Source of the DNA: Dysgonamonadaceae bacterium
GTDB lineage: Bacteria; Bacteroidota; Bacteroidia; Bacteroidales; Azobacteroidaceae
Assembly: GCA_031272085.1 (NCBI GenBank)
Contig: JAISUN010000040.1
Coordinates: 1-51,121 of the forward strand
DNA length: 51,121 bases
Direction of reading: 5' to 3'
A program made the position numbers and the translations under genes. Below the pieces are notes generated by a model. That model saw nothing but the letters and a program-made list of their open reading frames with translations, was not told where the DNA came from and ran no database searches. Below, in pieces: positions 32,910 to 41,543 of this stretch. The stretch's first letter is position 1. The number at the start of each line of letters is the position of its first letter.

Positions 32910-34280
32910 ATGAGATTGTTTTCAAAATTGAAAGCAGGCATTGCAACTGCGGCAATACTGATTTCTATTAGCGTAATGGCGCAGGATGGCGCTCAACCGG
33001 TACGCATCACGCTCGACGATGCGCTGCGTATCGCGCTGAACGAAAATCCAACCATAAAAATTGCCGATATGGAACTACAACGCGTGGACTATTCCCAAAA
33101 AAGCGCGTGGTATGCCTTGATTCCCAACGTGGAAGGGTCGGCGCAGTATTCTAAATATCTGAAACCGGCTACTATGGCTCTGGCAGGAATGGTTATCGAA
33201 TTGCCGACCGACTTCAACGCTACGGCTTCGTTAAACGCTTCGCTGCCGCTGTTCGCCCCGGCGCTGTGGCACTCGATAAAGATGACAACGCTGGATATGC
33301 AGAGCGCGGTAGAAAAAGCAAAAGCCTCGAAAATCGACTTGTGCAACGAGGTTACGAAAGCCTATTACAACGTACTTGTAGCGCAGGATTCGTACAAAAC
33401 CCTGCAAGACGGCTACGATTTGGCAAAAAAGAATCAGGAAACGGCGAAAAAAGGCTACGATGTGGGAGTTGTGGCCGCCTACGACCATCTTTCGGCCGAA
33501 GTGCAGGTAAAAAATTTGGAGCCGACGCTTTTGCAGGCCGAAAACGGAATTGAGCAGGCAAAAATGTACCTGAAAGTGCTTGTCGGAATCGACGCCGCAC
33601 AGCCGATAGAGGTTACAAACACGCTTGCCGACTTTGAATCGGGCATTGTGGAAGTTGCGACGCTCGACGACCTCGCGCTCGAAAACAATACCGACCTCCG
33701 CCAACTCGATATTCAAAAACAGCAACTCGACCGTTCGCTGCTACTGCAACGCTCGCAACGGATGCCGACTTTGGCCGCTTTCGCGCAGTATTCTTATGCC
33801 GGAACGGGCAACAAAGCGGGAATGAGTTTCTTTACGCAGCAATATCAACCCGCTTCAACAGAATGGTTTAGCCAGGGCTTGATAGGCGGACTTCAATTAA
33901 GCGTGCCGATTACCTCCATTTTCACGCTTTCGGCAAAAGAAAAGCAGTTGAAAATCCAGAGCAACGAATTGCTTTTGCAACGCAGTTACGCCAAAGACGG
34001 ACTGCGCGTGCAGGCGGTTTCGGCGCTCAACAATATGAACAAAGCCGTCCGGCAGGTCAGCGCCGCCAAACAGAGCGTAGAACTGTCGGATACCGCATAT
34101 TTCATCGCCTCGAAACGCTACGAAAACGGCACCGGAACTATTCTGGAACTGCAAAATTCCTCGCTCGCCCTTACGCAGGCTCATCTGTCGTATCATCAGG
34201 CAATAGCCGACTATCTGAACGCAAAGGCCGATTTGGACAAGATTCTTGGCGTAGAGCCGAAAGATTTTTATAATAAGTGA
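32910..34280 (+). CDS. TolC-family outer-membrane efflux channel
   Basis: A 456-residue protein with a signal peptide (about 1-23, ending SVMAQ) and the two-fold helical repeats of TolC: ITLDDALRIALNENPTIKIADMELQRVDYSQ near residues 30-60 and ALNNMNKAVRQVSAAKQSVELSDTAYFIASKRYENGTGTILELQNSSLALTQA near 370-420 (both halves end in the LxxAQ-type pattern). It forms the outer-membrane channel of the RND pump encoded downstream. It starts 11 bases after tetR and is followed by the membrane-fusion protein gene after 43 bases. Length is normal for the family. Confidence 0.93.
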   Translation: MRLFSKLKAGIATAAILISISVMAQDGAQPVRITLDDALRIALNENPTIKIADMELQRVDYSQKSAWYALIPNVEGSAQYSKYLKPATMALAGMVIELPTDFNATASLNASLPLFAPALWHSIKMTTLDMQSAVEKAKASKIDLCNEVTKAYYNVLVAQDSYKTLQDGYDLAKKNQETAKKGYDVGVVAAYDHLSAEVQVKNLEPTLLQAENGIEQAKMYLKVLVGIDAAQPIEVTNTLADFESGIVEVATLDDLALENNTDLRQLDIQKQQLDRSLLLQRSQRMPTLAAFAQYSYAGTGNKAGMSFFTQQYQPASTEWFSQGLIGGLQLSVPITSIFTLSAKEKQLKIQSNELLLQRSYAKDGLRVQAVSALNNMNKAVRQVSAAKQSVELSDTAYFIASKRYENGTGTILELQNSSLALTQAHLSYHQAIADYLNAKADLDKILGVEPKDFYNK

Positions 34281-34323
34281 TTTTTACAACAATTTCGATA
34301 AATAACAAAAACAAACATAGATT

Positions 34324-35337
34324 ATGAAACAAAACATCGTATTCAGATTTTTGCCTCTCGTGTGTATGGCAGCCCTGCTTTCCTGCAAGAAGGAAGCGGA
34401 TACTGCCGCTGAAACAAAAGTCGGCGTGAAAACGACCGTCGCCACGCTGCAAACGGTCGATAACACCGCAACTTACACGGCCAACATCAAGGCCGACGTG
34501 ATAAACCAGATTACGCCCGCAGTGCCGGGACGCATAGTGAAAATTTACGTCGAAGTAGGCGACCGCGTGAGCCGCGGACAGTTGCTCGTTCAGATGGAAA
34601 CCTCTTCCCTGCAACAGCAAACAACCCAGTTGGCCAATTTGGAAAAAGATTATGCGCGTTACAGCGAACTTTTGGCCGTTGGCGGAATTGCCCAACAGCA
34701 GGTTGACCAGGTAAAAACGCAAATCGACGTTCTGAAAGCGGCAATCAAAAACTTGCAGGACAATACCCAACTCCGCAGCCCCATTTCGGGCGTGGTTACG
34801 GCAAGGAATTACGATAACGGCGATGTTTTCGGCCAGCAGCCGATAGTTACCATTCAGCAGTTAAGCCCGCTGAAAGCGCTGATTAACGTGTCGGAATCGC
34901 TGTTTTCAAAAATAAAAACCGGACTGCCGGTGGATATCGACCTCGACGTTTATCCCGACGAAAAATTTACCGGAACCGTTTCGCTGATTTATCCGACTAT
35001 CGACGCAAATACTCATACTTTCGGCGTGGAAGTCGCTGTAAATAACCGCGATATGAAAGTCCGTCCCGGAATGTTCGGCCGCGTAACCCTCAATCTCGGA
35101 ACCCGCGAAAGCATTCTGGTTCCCGACATTGCAGTACAGAAACAGGCCGGCTCCAACGACAAATACGTATATACCGTTGTGGACGACAGCATTGCCAAAT
35201 ACAACAAGGTAGAACTTGGCGCCCGCCTCGGCGATTTGTACGAAATCACGTCGGGAATCAGCGCAGGCGACATTGTCGTTACCGCAGGCCAAACCCGTTT
35301 GATTGACGGAAGCAAGGTTGAAACAGTAAAAGAATAA
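34324..35337 (+). CDS. RND efflux periplasmic adaptor (membrane fusion protein)
   Basis: A 337-residue lipoprotein (LVCMAALLSC, lipid Cys about 21). Features in order: the beta-barrel and lipoyl start (ADVINQITPAVPGRIVKIYVEVGDRVSRGQLLVQM), a helical hairpin (LQQQTTQLANLEKDYARYSELLAVGGIAQQQVDQVKTQIDVLKAAIKNLQ), the second lipoyl half (LRSPISGVVTARNYDNGDVFG), then a beta-barrel and membrane-proximal domain (VRPGMFGRVTLNL). This is the AcrA/MexA class, linking the RND pump to TolC. It lies 22 bases before the pump gene. Confidence 0.93.
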   Translation: MKQNIVFRFLPLVCMAALLSCKKEADTAAETKVGVKTTVATLQTVDNTATYTANIKADVINQITPAVPGRIVKIYVEVGDRVSRGQLLVQMETSSLQQQTTQLANLEKDYARYSELLAVGGIAQQQVDQVKTQIDVLKAAIKNLQDNTQLRSPISGVVTARNYDNGDVFGQQPIVTIQQLSPLKALINVSESLFSKIKTGLPVDIDLDVYPDEKFTGTVSLIYPTIDANTHTFGVEVAVNNRDMKVRPGMFGRVTLNLGTRESILVPDIAVQKQAGSNDKYVYTVVDDSIAKYNKVELGARLGDLYEITSGISAGDIVVTAGQTRLIDGSKVETVKE

Positions 35338-35359
35338 AGAATAATAGAAAAATAGAAAT

Positions 35360-38300
35360 ATGACTATTTATGAAACCGCGGTAAAAAGGCCGGTTATGAC
35401 GGCTCTGATATTCGTAGCAGTAGCCATTATCGGGTTATATTCGCTTACGAGGCTGCCTATCGACCTTTTCCCGAAAATAGAAACAAACCAGATTTCCGTA
35501 ATCACAGCATACGCGGGCGCTAACGCCGACGACATCGAAACCAACGTTACCCGCCCTATGGAAGACGCTCTGAACTCGGTGGAAAATCTGAAAAAAATAA
35601 CTTCCCAGTCGCGGGACAATATGTCGATAGTAGTTCTGGAATTTGAATACGGAACCGACATAAACCAGGCGACAAACGACGTGCGCGACAAGATTGATAT
35701 GGTCAAATCGTCGCTGCCCGACGAGGTCAGCAACCCGATTATATTCAAATTCAGTATGGATATGATTCCGGTTGTGATTTATTCGGCAACCGCTACCGAA
35801 AGCGTAAATGCGCTTTACAAAATCCTCGACGACAAGGTTGCCAACCCCCTGAACCGCATCGAAGGCGTGGGCGCGGTATCCATTTCGGGCGCTCCGCAAC
35901 GGCAGGTGCTTGTGAATGTAACTCCGCAGAAATTAGAGGCTTATAACCTTACTGTCGAACAGATTTCATCGGCCATTCAGAGCGAGAACCTGAACGTTCC
36001 GGCCGGAACGTTCGACGTTGGAACTTCAACTTACGCTCTGCGCGTGGAAGGCGAATTTAAGGCCAGCGAACAGTTGAACAAAATCATTGTAGGCAGTTAT
36101 CAGGGACGGAATATCTATCTGAAAGACGTTGCCTTTGTCAATGATACAATTCAGACCCGGGTTCAGGAATCGTACACCAACGAAAAGAAGGGCGCAATGA
36201 TTGTCGTCCAGAAGCAGTCGGGTTCAAATACGGTTCAGATTGCCGAAAAAGTGAACAAATTGATGCCGGAATTGCAGAAAACCCTGCCTCCCGACATCAA
36301 AATGTCGATGATTATGGACTCGTCCGACTTTATCCAGAAATCTATCGACTCGCTTACCGAAACCATTCTGTTGGCAGGCGTTTTCGTGATTCTCGTCGTG
36401 ATGTTTTTCCTCGGACGCTGGCGGGCTACGGTCATCATCATTTTAGCAATCCCGATTTCGCTTATCGCCTCGTTTATCTACCTTATGGCGACGGGCAGCA
36501 CGCTGAACATCATTTCGCTTTCGTCGCTGACCATCGCAATCGGGCTGGTGGTGGACGACGCTATTGTGGTGCTTGAAAATATTACAAAACATATCGAGCG
36601 TGGCGCTACGCCGAAAGAAGCGGCCGTTTATGCTACCAACGAGGTGGGCGTGGCGGTTATCGCATCGACGCTGACAATTCTCGCCGTTTTCTTCCCGCTC
36701 ACGATGACTACCGGATTGGAAGGCGTGATGTTCGGCGAACTCGGCTGGATGGTAACTATAATGGTAACAGTTTCGCTGATAGTGGCTCTTTCGCTTACGC
36801 CTATGCTCTGTTCGCAAATGTTGCGGCTGACTAATACGCAGGGCAAGTTTTTCGACCGTCTGCACGCTCCGATTCGCCGTTTCCTCGACAAATTGGATAA
36901 TTTCTATTCGGGACTTGTGAACCTTTGCGTCCGCAACCGCTGGAAAACGCTGTTAGCCTGCTTTACGCTGTTCGCCGTGATAATAATTCCTTCGATATTT
37001 TTTGTAAAGTTCGACTTTATGTCGTCTTCGGACAACAGTATGATTACCGCTTCGGTTTATCTGCCGGCCGGCACCAGAATGGAAGTTGCCCGCGCAACGG
37101 CTTTTGAAATCGACAGCATCGTGAAAGCAAAATATCCCGAAGTCAAAACACGCGCATTTTCCGTAGGACAAGCCGACGAAAACAACACTTTCGCCGCCCT
37201 GCAAAGCAACGGAACAAACCTGATTTCCTACCGCTTCCGCTGCGTCGAACCCGAAGAACGCAAACGCACTATCTACGATATTGCCGACGAAATACGCAAG
37301 GACCTTAACGCTATGCCGGAAATTTACAAGTTTACCGTAGTCCCCGGCGGTAGCGGCGGTATGATGGGAACCGGCGCAAGTACGGTTGATGTGGAAATTT
37401 ACGGTTACGACCTCGCTCTGACCGACCGAATCGCCGCCCAGTTGAAGGAAAAATTAGCCTCCGTAAAAGGCTTGCGCGACCTGACAATAACACGTCAGGA
37501 TTACCGAACCGAATATCAGGTTGAGTTCGACCGCGAAAAACTCGCCGAAAACGGCTTGACATTAGCCACCGCTGCAACTTTTGTCCGTAACCGCATCAGC
37601 GGCGCCTATACCTCGAAATACCGCGAAGACGGCGATGAATACGACATCATTGTCCGCTACGACGAGGCGAACCGCAGTTCGATAGAAGATATTGAAAATA
37701 TTACGGTTTACAATTCTGCGGGCGCTGCCGTAAAAATCAAGGAACTGGGCAAGGTTGTGGAAAAAACTTCGCTGCCGCAAATCGACCGCCAGAACCGCGA
37801 ACGCATCAATACCGTCAGCGGCTCGCTGTACAAGGCCTCGTTGAGCGACGTTGTTGCGGGCGTCAACAAGGTAATAGCCGAAATGCGGGCCGACGGCAGT
37901 ATCCCTTCCGAAATAGGCATCCAACTGGGCGGAACGGTTGAAGACCAGGAAGATACCAATAGCGGAATGGGGCTGTTGATGCTGCTTTGCGTACTCTTGG
38001 TTTATATCGTAATGGCCGCCCAGTTCGAATCGCTAACCTATCCGTTTATCATCGTGCTTTCGCTGACCTTCGGCATAGCGGGCGTTTTCCTAGCCCTGAT
38101 GCTGACCGGCACTTCCGTCAGCCTGATGGTGCTTGTCGGTATGGTAATGCTAATCGGTATTGTGGTTAAAAACGGAATCGTGTTCATCGACTACGCCAAC
38201 CTGAACCGAGAGCGCGGAATGTCGATTGACAAGGCGGTTATCGCGGCCGGGAAATCCCGTTTGCGCCCGATTCTGATGACCACCGCAACCACGGTTTTGG

Positions 38301-38497
38301 GTATGATACCTATGGCTATTCCCCGCGGTTCGGGTTCCGAACTCTGGCAGCCGCTCGGCATCTCGGTTGTAGGCGGATTGACGCTTTCCACCATTCTTAC
38401 CCTGCTCTACGTGCCGGCTCTCTACTCGATTTTCGGCGCCAACGGCGTGAGAAGGGCAAGAAAAACGCATAAAAACCAATTAAATAAAACAAAATGA
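35360..38497 (+). CDS. RND multidrug efflux pump (AcrB/MexB-like)
   Basis: A 1045-residue inner-membrane pump. It begins with the family pattern AVKRPVMTALIFVAVAIIGLYSLTRLPIDLFP, and the proton relay motif GLVVDDAIVVLENI in TM4 carries Asp399 and Asp400. Two large periplasmic loops and 12 helices are visible. The C-terminal half repeats the pattern (TYPFIIVLSLTFGIAGVFLALMLTG, GIVVKNGIVFIDYANLNRERG). It belongs to the hydrophobe/amphiphile efflux branch, so it probably exports drugs, bile-salt-like compounds or other toxic amphiphiles rather than metal ions. It overlaps the following small gene by 4 bases (ATGA). Confidence 0.95.
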   Translation: MTIYETAVKRPVMTALIFVAVAIIGLYSLTRLPIDLFPKIETNQISVITAYAGANADDIETNVTRPMEDALNSVENLKKITSQSRDNMSIVVLEFEYGTDINQATNDVRDKIDMVKSSLPDEVSNPIIFKFSMDMIPVVIYSATATESVNALYKILDDKVANPLNRIEGVGAVSISGAPQRQVLVNVTPQKLEAYNLTVEQISSAIQSENLNVPAGTFDVGTSTYALRVEGEFKASEQLNKIIVGSYQGRNIYLKDVAFVNDTIQTRVQESYTNEKKGAMIVVQKQSGSNTVQIAEKVNKLMPELQKTLPPDIKMSMIMDSSDFIQKSIDSLTETILLAGVFVILVVMFFLGRWRATVIIILAIPISLIASFIYLMATGSTLNIISLSSLTIAIGLVVDDAIVVLENITKHIERGATPKEAAVYATNEVGVAVIASTLTILAVFFPLTMTTGLEGVMFGELGWMVTIMVTVSLIVALSLTPMLCSQMLRLTNTQGKFFDRLHAPIRRFLDKLDNFYSGLVNLCVRNRWKTLLACFTLFAVIIIPSIFFVKFDFMSSSDNSMITASVYLPAGTRMEVARATAFEIDSIVKAKYPEVKTRAFSVGQADENNTFAALQSNGTNLISYRFRCVEPEERKRTIYDIADEIRKDLNAMPEIYKFTVVPGGSGGMMGTGASTVDVEIYGYDLALTDRIAAQLKEKLASVKGLRDLTITRQDYRTEYQVEFDREKLAENGLTLATAATFVRNRISGAYTSKYREDGDEYDIIVRYDEANRSSIEDIENITVYNSAGAAVKIKELGKVVEKTSLPQIDRQNRERINTVSGSLYKASLSDVVAGVNKVIAEMRADGSIPSEIGIQLGGTVEDQEDTNSGMGLLMLLCVLLVYIVMAAQFESLTYPFIIVLSLTFGIAGVFLALMLTGTSVSLMVLVGMVMLIGIVVKNGIVFIDYANLNRERGMSIDKAVIAAGKSRLRPILMTTATTVLGMIPMAIPRGSGSELWQPLGISVVGGLTLSTILTLLYVPALYSIFGANGVRRARKTHKNQLNKTK

Positions 38498-38787
38498 AAG
38501 CAGTATTTATTCCCTATAATCAGGCCTTTAAAGACCGTTTGATTGAGATGTTCGACAAAATGAGTTTCCGCGGATTCACGCTCTGGGAGCAGGTTCAGGG
38601 TCGCGGCGGCAAAACTGGCGAACCGCATTACGGCAACCACGCATGGCCGACGATGAACTCGGCTTTCTTCCTCGCCGTCCCCGACGACAAGGTTGAGGGC
38701 CTGCTTCAACGGCTTCGCGAACTCGACGAAGCGCACGAACAACAAGGCCTCCACGCTTTTGTGTGGAATATCGAAACTTCGATTTAA
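38494..38787 (+). CDS. PII-like 'PG0541' transporter-associated protein
   Basis: A 97-residue cytoplasmic protein. The sequence KAVFIPYNQAFKDRLIEMFD, then RGFTLWEQVQGRGGKTGEPHYGNHAWPTMNSAFFLAVPDDKVEGLLQRL, matches the small ferredoxin-fold PII-like proteins annotated in Bacteroidales as 'PG0541 transporter-associated'. The conserved GEP-x-x-G-x-HAWP segment is likely the ligand loop. It starts in the ATGA overlap of the RND pump gene, so it is made in step with the pump, and it ends just before a terminator. By analogy with PII proteins it may sense a ligand and gate the pump; no experiment is known to me. Confidence 0.82.
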   Translation: MKAVFIPYNQAFKDRLIEMFDKMSFRGFTLWEQVQGRGGKTGEPHYGNHAWPTMNSAFFLAVPDDKVEGLLQRLRELDEAHEQQGLHAFVWNIETSI

Positions 38788-38803
38788 AACACCGTTTCGA
38801 CGT

Positions 38804-38842
38804 AAAATCTGCCCGATGGTAATGCTTGTCGGGCAGATTTTT
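38804..38842 (+). terminator. Terminator of the RND efflux operon
   Basis: AAAATCTGCCCGA (38804-38816) pairs with TCGGGCAGATTTT (38829-38841), a perfect 13-bp stem with a 12-base loop and T-run. It lies 16 bases after the stop of the PII-like gene. Confidence 0.8.
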
Positions 38843-38890
38843 GTTTTAATTTTTTATAATTTTTATAAACGTTTTTATTCATGTTTTTAG

Positions 38891-38930
38891 GGGGACTGCT
38901 CCGGTTTCGGGGCGGTCCTCTGTGTTTTTT
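38891..38930 (+). terminator. Second, GC-rich terminator downstream of the efflux operon
   Basis: Bases 38891-38903 pair with 38908-38920 (13 bp, three G-U wobbles in the plus-strand RNA) with a four-base loop, followed by TGTGTTTTTT to 38930. The G-U pairs would be A-C mismatches on the minus strand, so it is oriented for plus-strand transcripts. It follows the first terminator by about 50 bases. Confidence 0.6.
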
Positions 38931-39058
38931 GCGGCATACTAAAGAAAAGCCTTTGCGCCGGGATAACGTTTATAGCATTATAAATCAGCCATTTGGCCAT
39001 ATTTTCTTAAAATTTGTCATTGCTAAAAAAGCAAAAAAAATCAAAAAAAAGCCAAATC

Positions 39059-39092
39059 TTTGCCGTTTTCTCAATCGGAATGATTAATTTTG
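39059..39092 (+). promoter_or_regulatory. Promoter of the pyrE-argH operon
   Basis: TTTG at 39059-39062 and TAATTTTG at 39085-39092, spaced 22 bases, lie 32 bases before the pyrE ATG. It fits the Bacteroidetes consensus with a slightly long spacer. Confidence 0.6.
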
Positions 39093-39123
39093 TGGCTGAA
39101 ACCGAAAAAATATATCTGATTTT

Positions 39124-39759
39124 ATGAAAACATTAGAACAAATACTTGCAAAAAAACTGCTAAAAATTCACGCAGTAAAGTTACAGCCGGCAAACCCGTT
39201 TATCTGGGCTTCGGGATGGAAATCCCCAATCTACTGCGACAACAGGAAAACTCTGTCGTATCCGTCGATACGCAACTTCATAAAACTGCAATTAGCCCGC
39301 ACAATAGTTGAGCGCTACGAAAACGCGACAGCCGTTGCAGGCGTTGCAACCGGAGCAATAGCCCAGGGCGCATTGGTGGCCGAAGAACTGAATTTGCCCT
39401 TCGTCTATGTCCGCTCCGAGCCGAAAGACCACGGATTGGAAAACCTCATCGAGGGCGACCTGAAACCCGGCTCGAAAGTTGTGGTAATCGAAGACCTGAT
39501 TTCGACCGGCAGCAGCAGCCTGAAAGCGGTGGAGGCCATCCGCAATGCCGGATGTGACGTGGCAGGAATGATAGCCATTTTCACCTACGGATTTCCCGTT
39601 GCAACAGAGCGTTTTAAGGAAGCCAAAGTGAAACTGACCACGCTCTGCGACTACGATTCCATCCTCGACGAGGCTCTGAAAACCGATTATATTGACGAAT
39701 CGGAAATAAAAACGCTTCAAGAATGGAGGAAAAATCCCGATAAATGGTCGCCAAAATAA
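39124..39759 (+). CDS. pyrE: Orotate phosphoribosyltransferase
   Basis: A 211-residue enzyme of pyrimidine synthesis (orotate plus PRPP to OMP). The PRPP-binding motif VVVIEDLISTGSSSLKAVEAI is complete, and the N-terminal FIWASGWKSPIYCDNRKTLSYP is the orotate-binding flap region of this enzyme class. Length and motifs are normal. It heads a five-gene run: an SRPBCC protein 16 bases later, argH, a DUF1343 muramidase and an rRNA methyltransferase, all on the plus strand with gaps of 16 bases or less. Confidence 0.95.
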   Translation: MKTLEQILAKKLLKIHAVKLQPANPFIWASGWKSPIYCDNRKTLSYPSIRNFIKLQLARTIVERYENATAVAGVATGAIAQGALVAEELNLPFVYVRSEPKDHGLENLIEGDLKPGSKVVVIEDLISTGSSSLKAVEAIRNAGCDVAGMIAIFTYGFPVATERFKEAKVKLTTLCDYDSILDEALKTDYIDESEIKTLQEWRKNPDKWSPK

Positions 39760-39775
39760 ACTTAAAACCAATAAA

Positions 39776-40198
39776 ATGACAGAATTTACCAGCGACATAA
39801 AAACAGTGCCTTACAGTCAGGAAAAAGTGTTTGCCACGCTTTCCGACCTCAATAACCTCGAAAAATTCAGGGCGCAAATCCCCGCAGACAAGATTTCCGA
39901 TTTTGAATTTGACAGCGATTACTGCTCGTTTACAGTAAATCCGGTCGGCAAGATAGGATTTCGCGTCGTGGAGCGCGAACCCTCAAAAACCATAAAATTT
40001 GCGGGCGAAAAACTGCCTGTAAACCTGAATATGTGGATACAACTGAAAGAAGCCGCCCCCAACGATACGCGGATGAAACTCACTGTCCGCGCCGAACTCA
40101 ATCCTTTTATCAAAGGAATGGTTTCAAAACCCTTGCAGGAGGGCGTCAACAAGATTGCCGACGTGCTGGCGGCGATTCCTTACGGGGAGGCATTATGA
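39776..40198 (+). CDS. SRPBCC (START-like) domain protein
   Basis: A 140-residue protein. The opening FTSDIKTVPYSQEKVFATLSDLNNLEKFR is typical of the SRPBCC/polyketide-cyclase fold that binds hydrophobic ligands in a cavity; the rest shows alternating strands and a long C-terminal helix (GVNKIADVLAAIP). No catalytic residues can be named. Its stop overlaps the argH ATG (ATGA), and I recall the same pyrE/SRPBCC/argH order in other Bacteroidales, suggesting a conserved role, but the function is unknown. Confidence 0.8.
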   Translation: MTEFTSDIKTVPYSQEKVFATLSDLNNLEKFRAQIPADKISDFEFDSDYCSFTVNPVGKIGFRVVEREPSKTIKFAGEKLPVNLNMWIQLKEAAPNDTRMKLTVRAELNPFIKGMVSKPLQEGVNKIADVLAAIPYGEAL

Positions 40199-41532
40199 AA
40201 CTCTGGCAAAAAAACATAAACGTAGATGCCGACGTAGAACGCTTTACCGTCGGCCGCGACCGCGAAATGGATTTGTACCTCGCGCCTTACGACGTGCTTG
40301 GCTCGATGGCTCACATCACAATGCTCGAAAGCGTAGGGCTGCTTGCAAAAGACGAACTCGAAGCCCTGTTGCGGGAATTGAGGGAAATCTATAAAACGGC
40401 AATCGAAGGAAAATTTGTGATTGAAGAAGGCGTGGAAGACGTCCACTCGCAGGTGGAAATGATTCTCACACAGCGGCTTGGCGATGTGGGCAAAAAAATC
40501 CACAGCGGACGCTCGCGCAACGACCAGGTACTGCTCGACCTAAAACTTTTTACCCGCGCCGAAATACGGCTGTTAGCCGAAGAAGTATCGGCTTTGGCCG
40601 ACATACTCCTCGCCCAGAGCGAACGTTACAAATCGGTTTTGATGCCGGGATACACGCACCTGCAAATAGCGATGCCGTCCTCGTTCGGCCTCTGGTTCGG
40701 CGCTTATGCCGAAAGCCTGACCGACGACCTGCAACTGCTGCTCGCAGCCTACCGCGTCGCCAACCGGAACCCGCTCGGCTCGGCTGCCGGCTACGGTTCG
40801 TCCTTCCCGCTGAACCGGCAGATGACTACCGACCTTCTCGGCTTCGATTCAATGAATTACAATGTCGTTTATGCCCAGATGTGCCGCGGAAAATTGGAGC
40901 GTACCGCAGGTTTTGCCCTCGCCGGAATAGCCGCCACGCTCTCGAAACTCGCTTTCGACGCTTGCCTGTTCAACAGCCAGAACTTCGGATTTATCACGCT
41001 TCCGCCGGAATTTACCACCGGTTCGAGCATTATGCCCCACAAGAAAAACCCCGATGTTTTTGAATTGACGCGGGCAAAATGCAACCTCATCCAGAGTATT
41101 CCGCAACAGATAACTCTGATAACCAACAATTTACCGTCGGGATATTTCCGCGACCTGCAAATTACAAAAGAAATTTTCCTGCCATCATTCGAACAGTTGC
41201 GCGACTGCCTGCGGATGACCGGCCTGATGCTGCGTTCGGTTAAGGTAAACGAGGCGATTCTCGACGACCCTAAATATTCGCCGATTTTCAGCGTCGAGAG
41301 AGTTAATGAACTTGTCATCCAGGGCGTTCCTTTCCGCGACGCTTACCGGCAGGTCGGCCTCGAAATTGAAGATGGAACGTTTACGGCCGATAAAACGGTC
41401 AATCACACGCACGAAGGCAGCATCGGAAACCTCTGCAACGACCGCATTTCAGCCTTGCGCGGCGAAATTTTAGCCGCTTTCAATTTCAACAAGGTTTTGG
41501 ACGCCGAAAAACGATTGCTCGGCGAAGCATAA
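40195..41532 (+). CDS. argH: Argininosuccinate lyase
   Basis: A 445-residue enzyme that splits argininosuccinate into arginine and fumarate in arginine synthesis. The fumarase-superfamily signature GSSIMPHKKNPD is present with the catalytic serine at about 277/278, as are GRSRNDQVLLDLKLF and MPGYTHLQIAMP. The open frame extends upstream to 40033, but that part is the shadow of the SRPBCC gene; ATG 40195 gives the normal start and couples it to that gene by a 4-base overlap. No other arginine gene is in the window. Confidence 0.95.
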   Translation: MKLWQKNINVDADVERFTVGRDREMDLYLAPYDVLGSMAHITMLESVGLLAKDELEALLRELREIYKTAIEGKFVIEEGVEDVHSQVEMILTQRLGDVGKKIHSGRSRNDQVLLDLKLFTRAEIRLLAEEVSALADILLAQSERYKSVLMPGYTHLQIAMPSSFGLWFGAYAESLTDDLQLLLAAYRVANRNPLGSAAGYGSSFPLNRQMTTDLLGFDSMNYNVVYAQMCRGKLERTAGFALAGIAATLSKLAFDACLFNSQNFGFITLPPEFTTGSSIMPHKKNPDVFELTRAKCNLIQSIPQQITLITNNLPSGYFRDLQITKEIFLPSFEQLRDCLRMTGLMLRSVKVNEAILDDPKYSPIFSVERVNELVIQGVPFRDAYRQVGLEIEDGTFTADKTVNHTHEGSIGNLCNDRISALRGEILAAFNFNKVLDAEKRLLGEA

Positions 41533-41543
41533 TCTTCCGTAAT

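Larger units (their letters stand above)
38788..39123 (+). other. 336-base non-coding region between the efflux operon and pyrE
   Basis: Contains two tandem terminators (38804-38842 and 38891-38930), an A/T-rich stretch with many A-runs (38941-39058), and the pyrE promoter at 39059-39092. A 68-codon frame at 38881-39087 runs through the second terminator and is not considered real. A short RNA between the terminators (38843-38890) is possible but not supported by a promoter motif. Confidence 0.6.

Noticed and set aside
38881-39087. 68-codon plus-strand frame before pyrE
   Set aside because: It runs through a terminator hairpin, has low-complexity Lys runs, and overlaps the pyrE promoter; no recognisable protein features.
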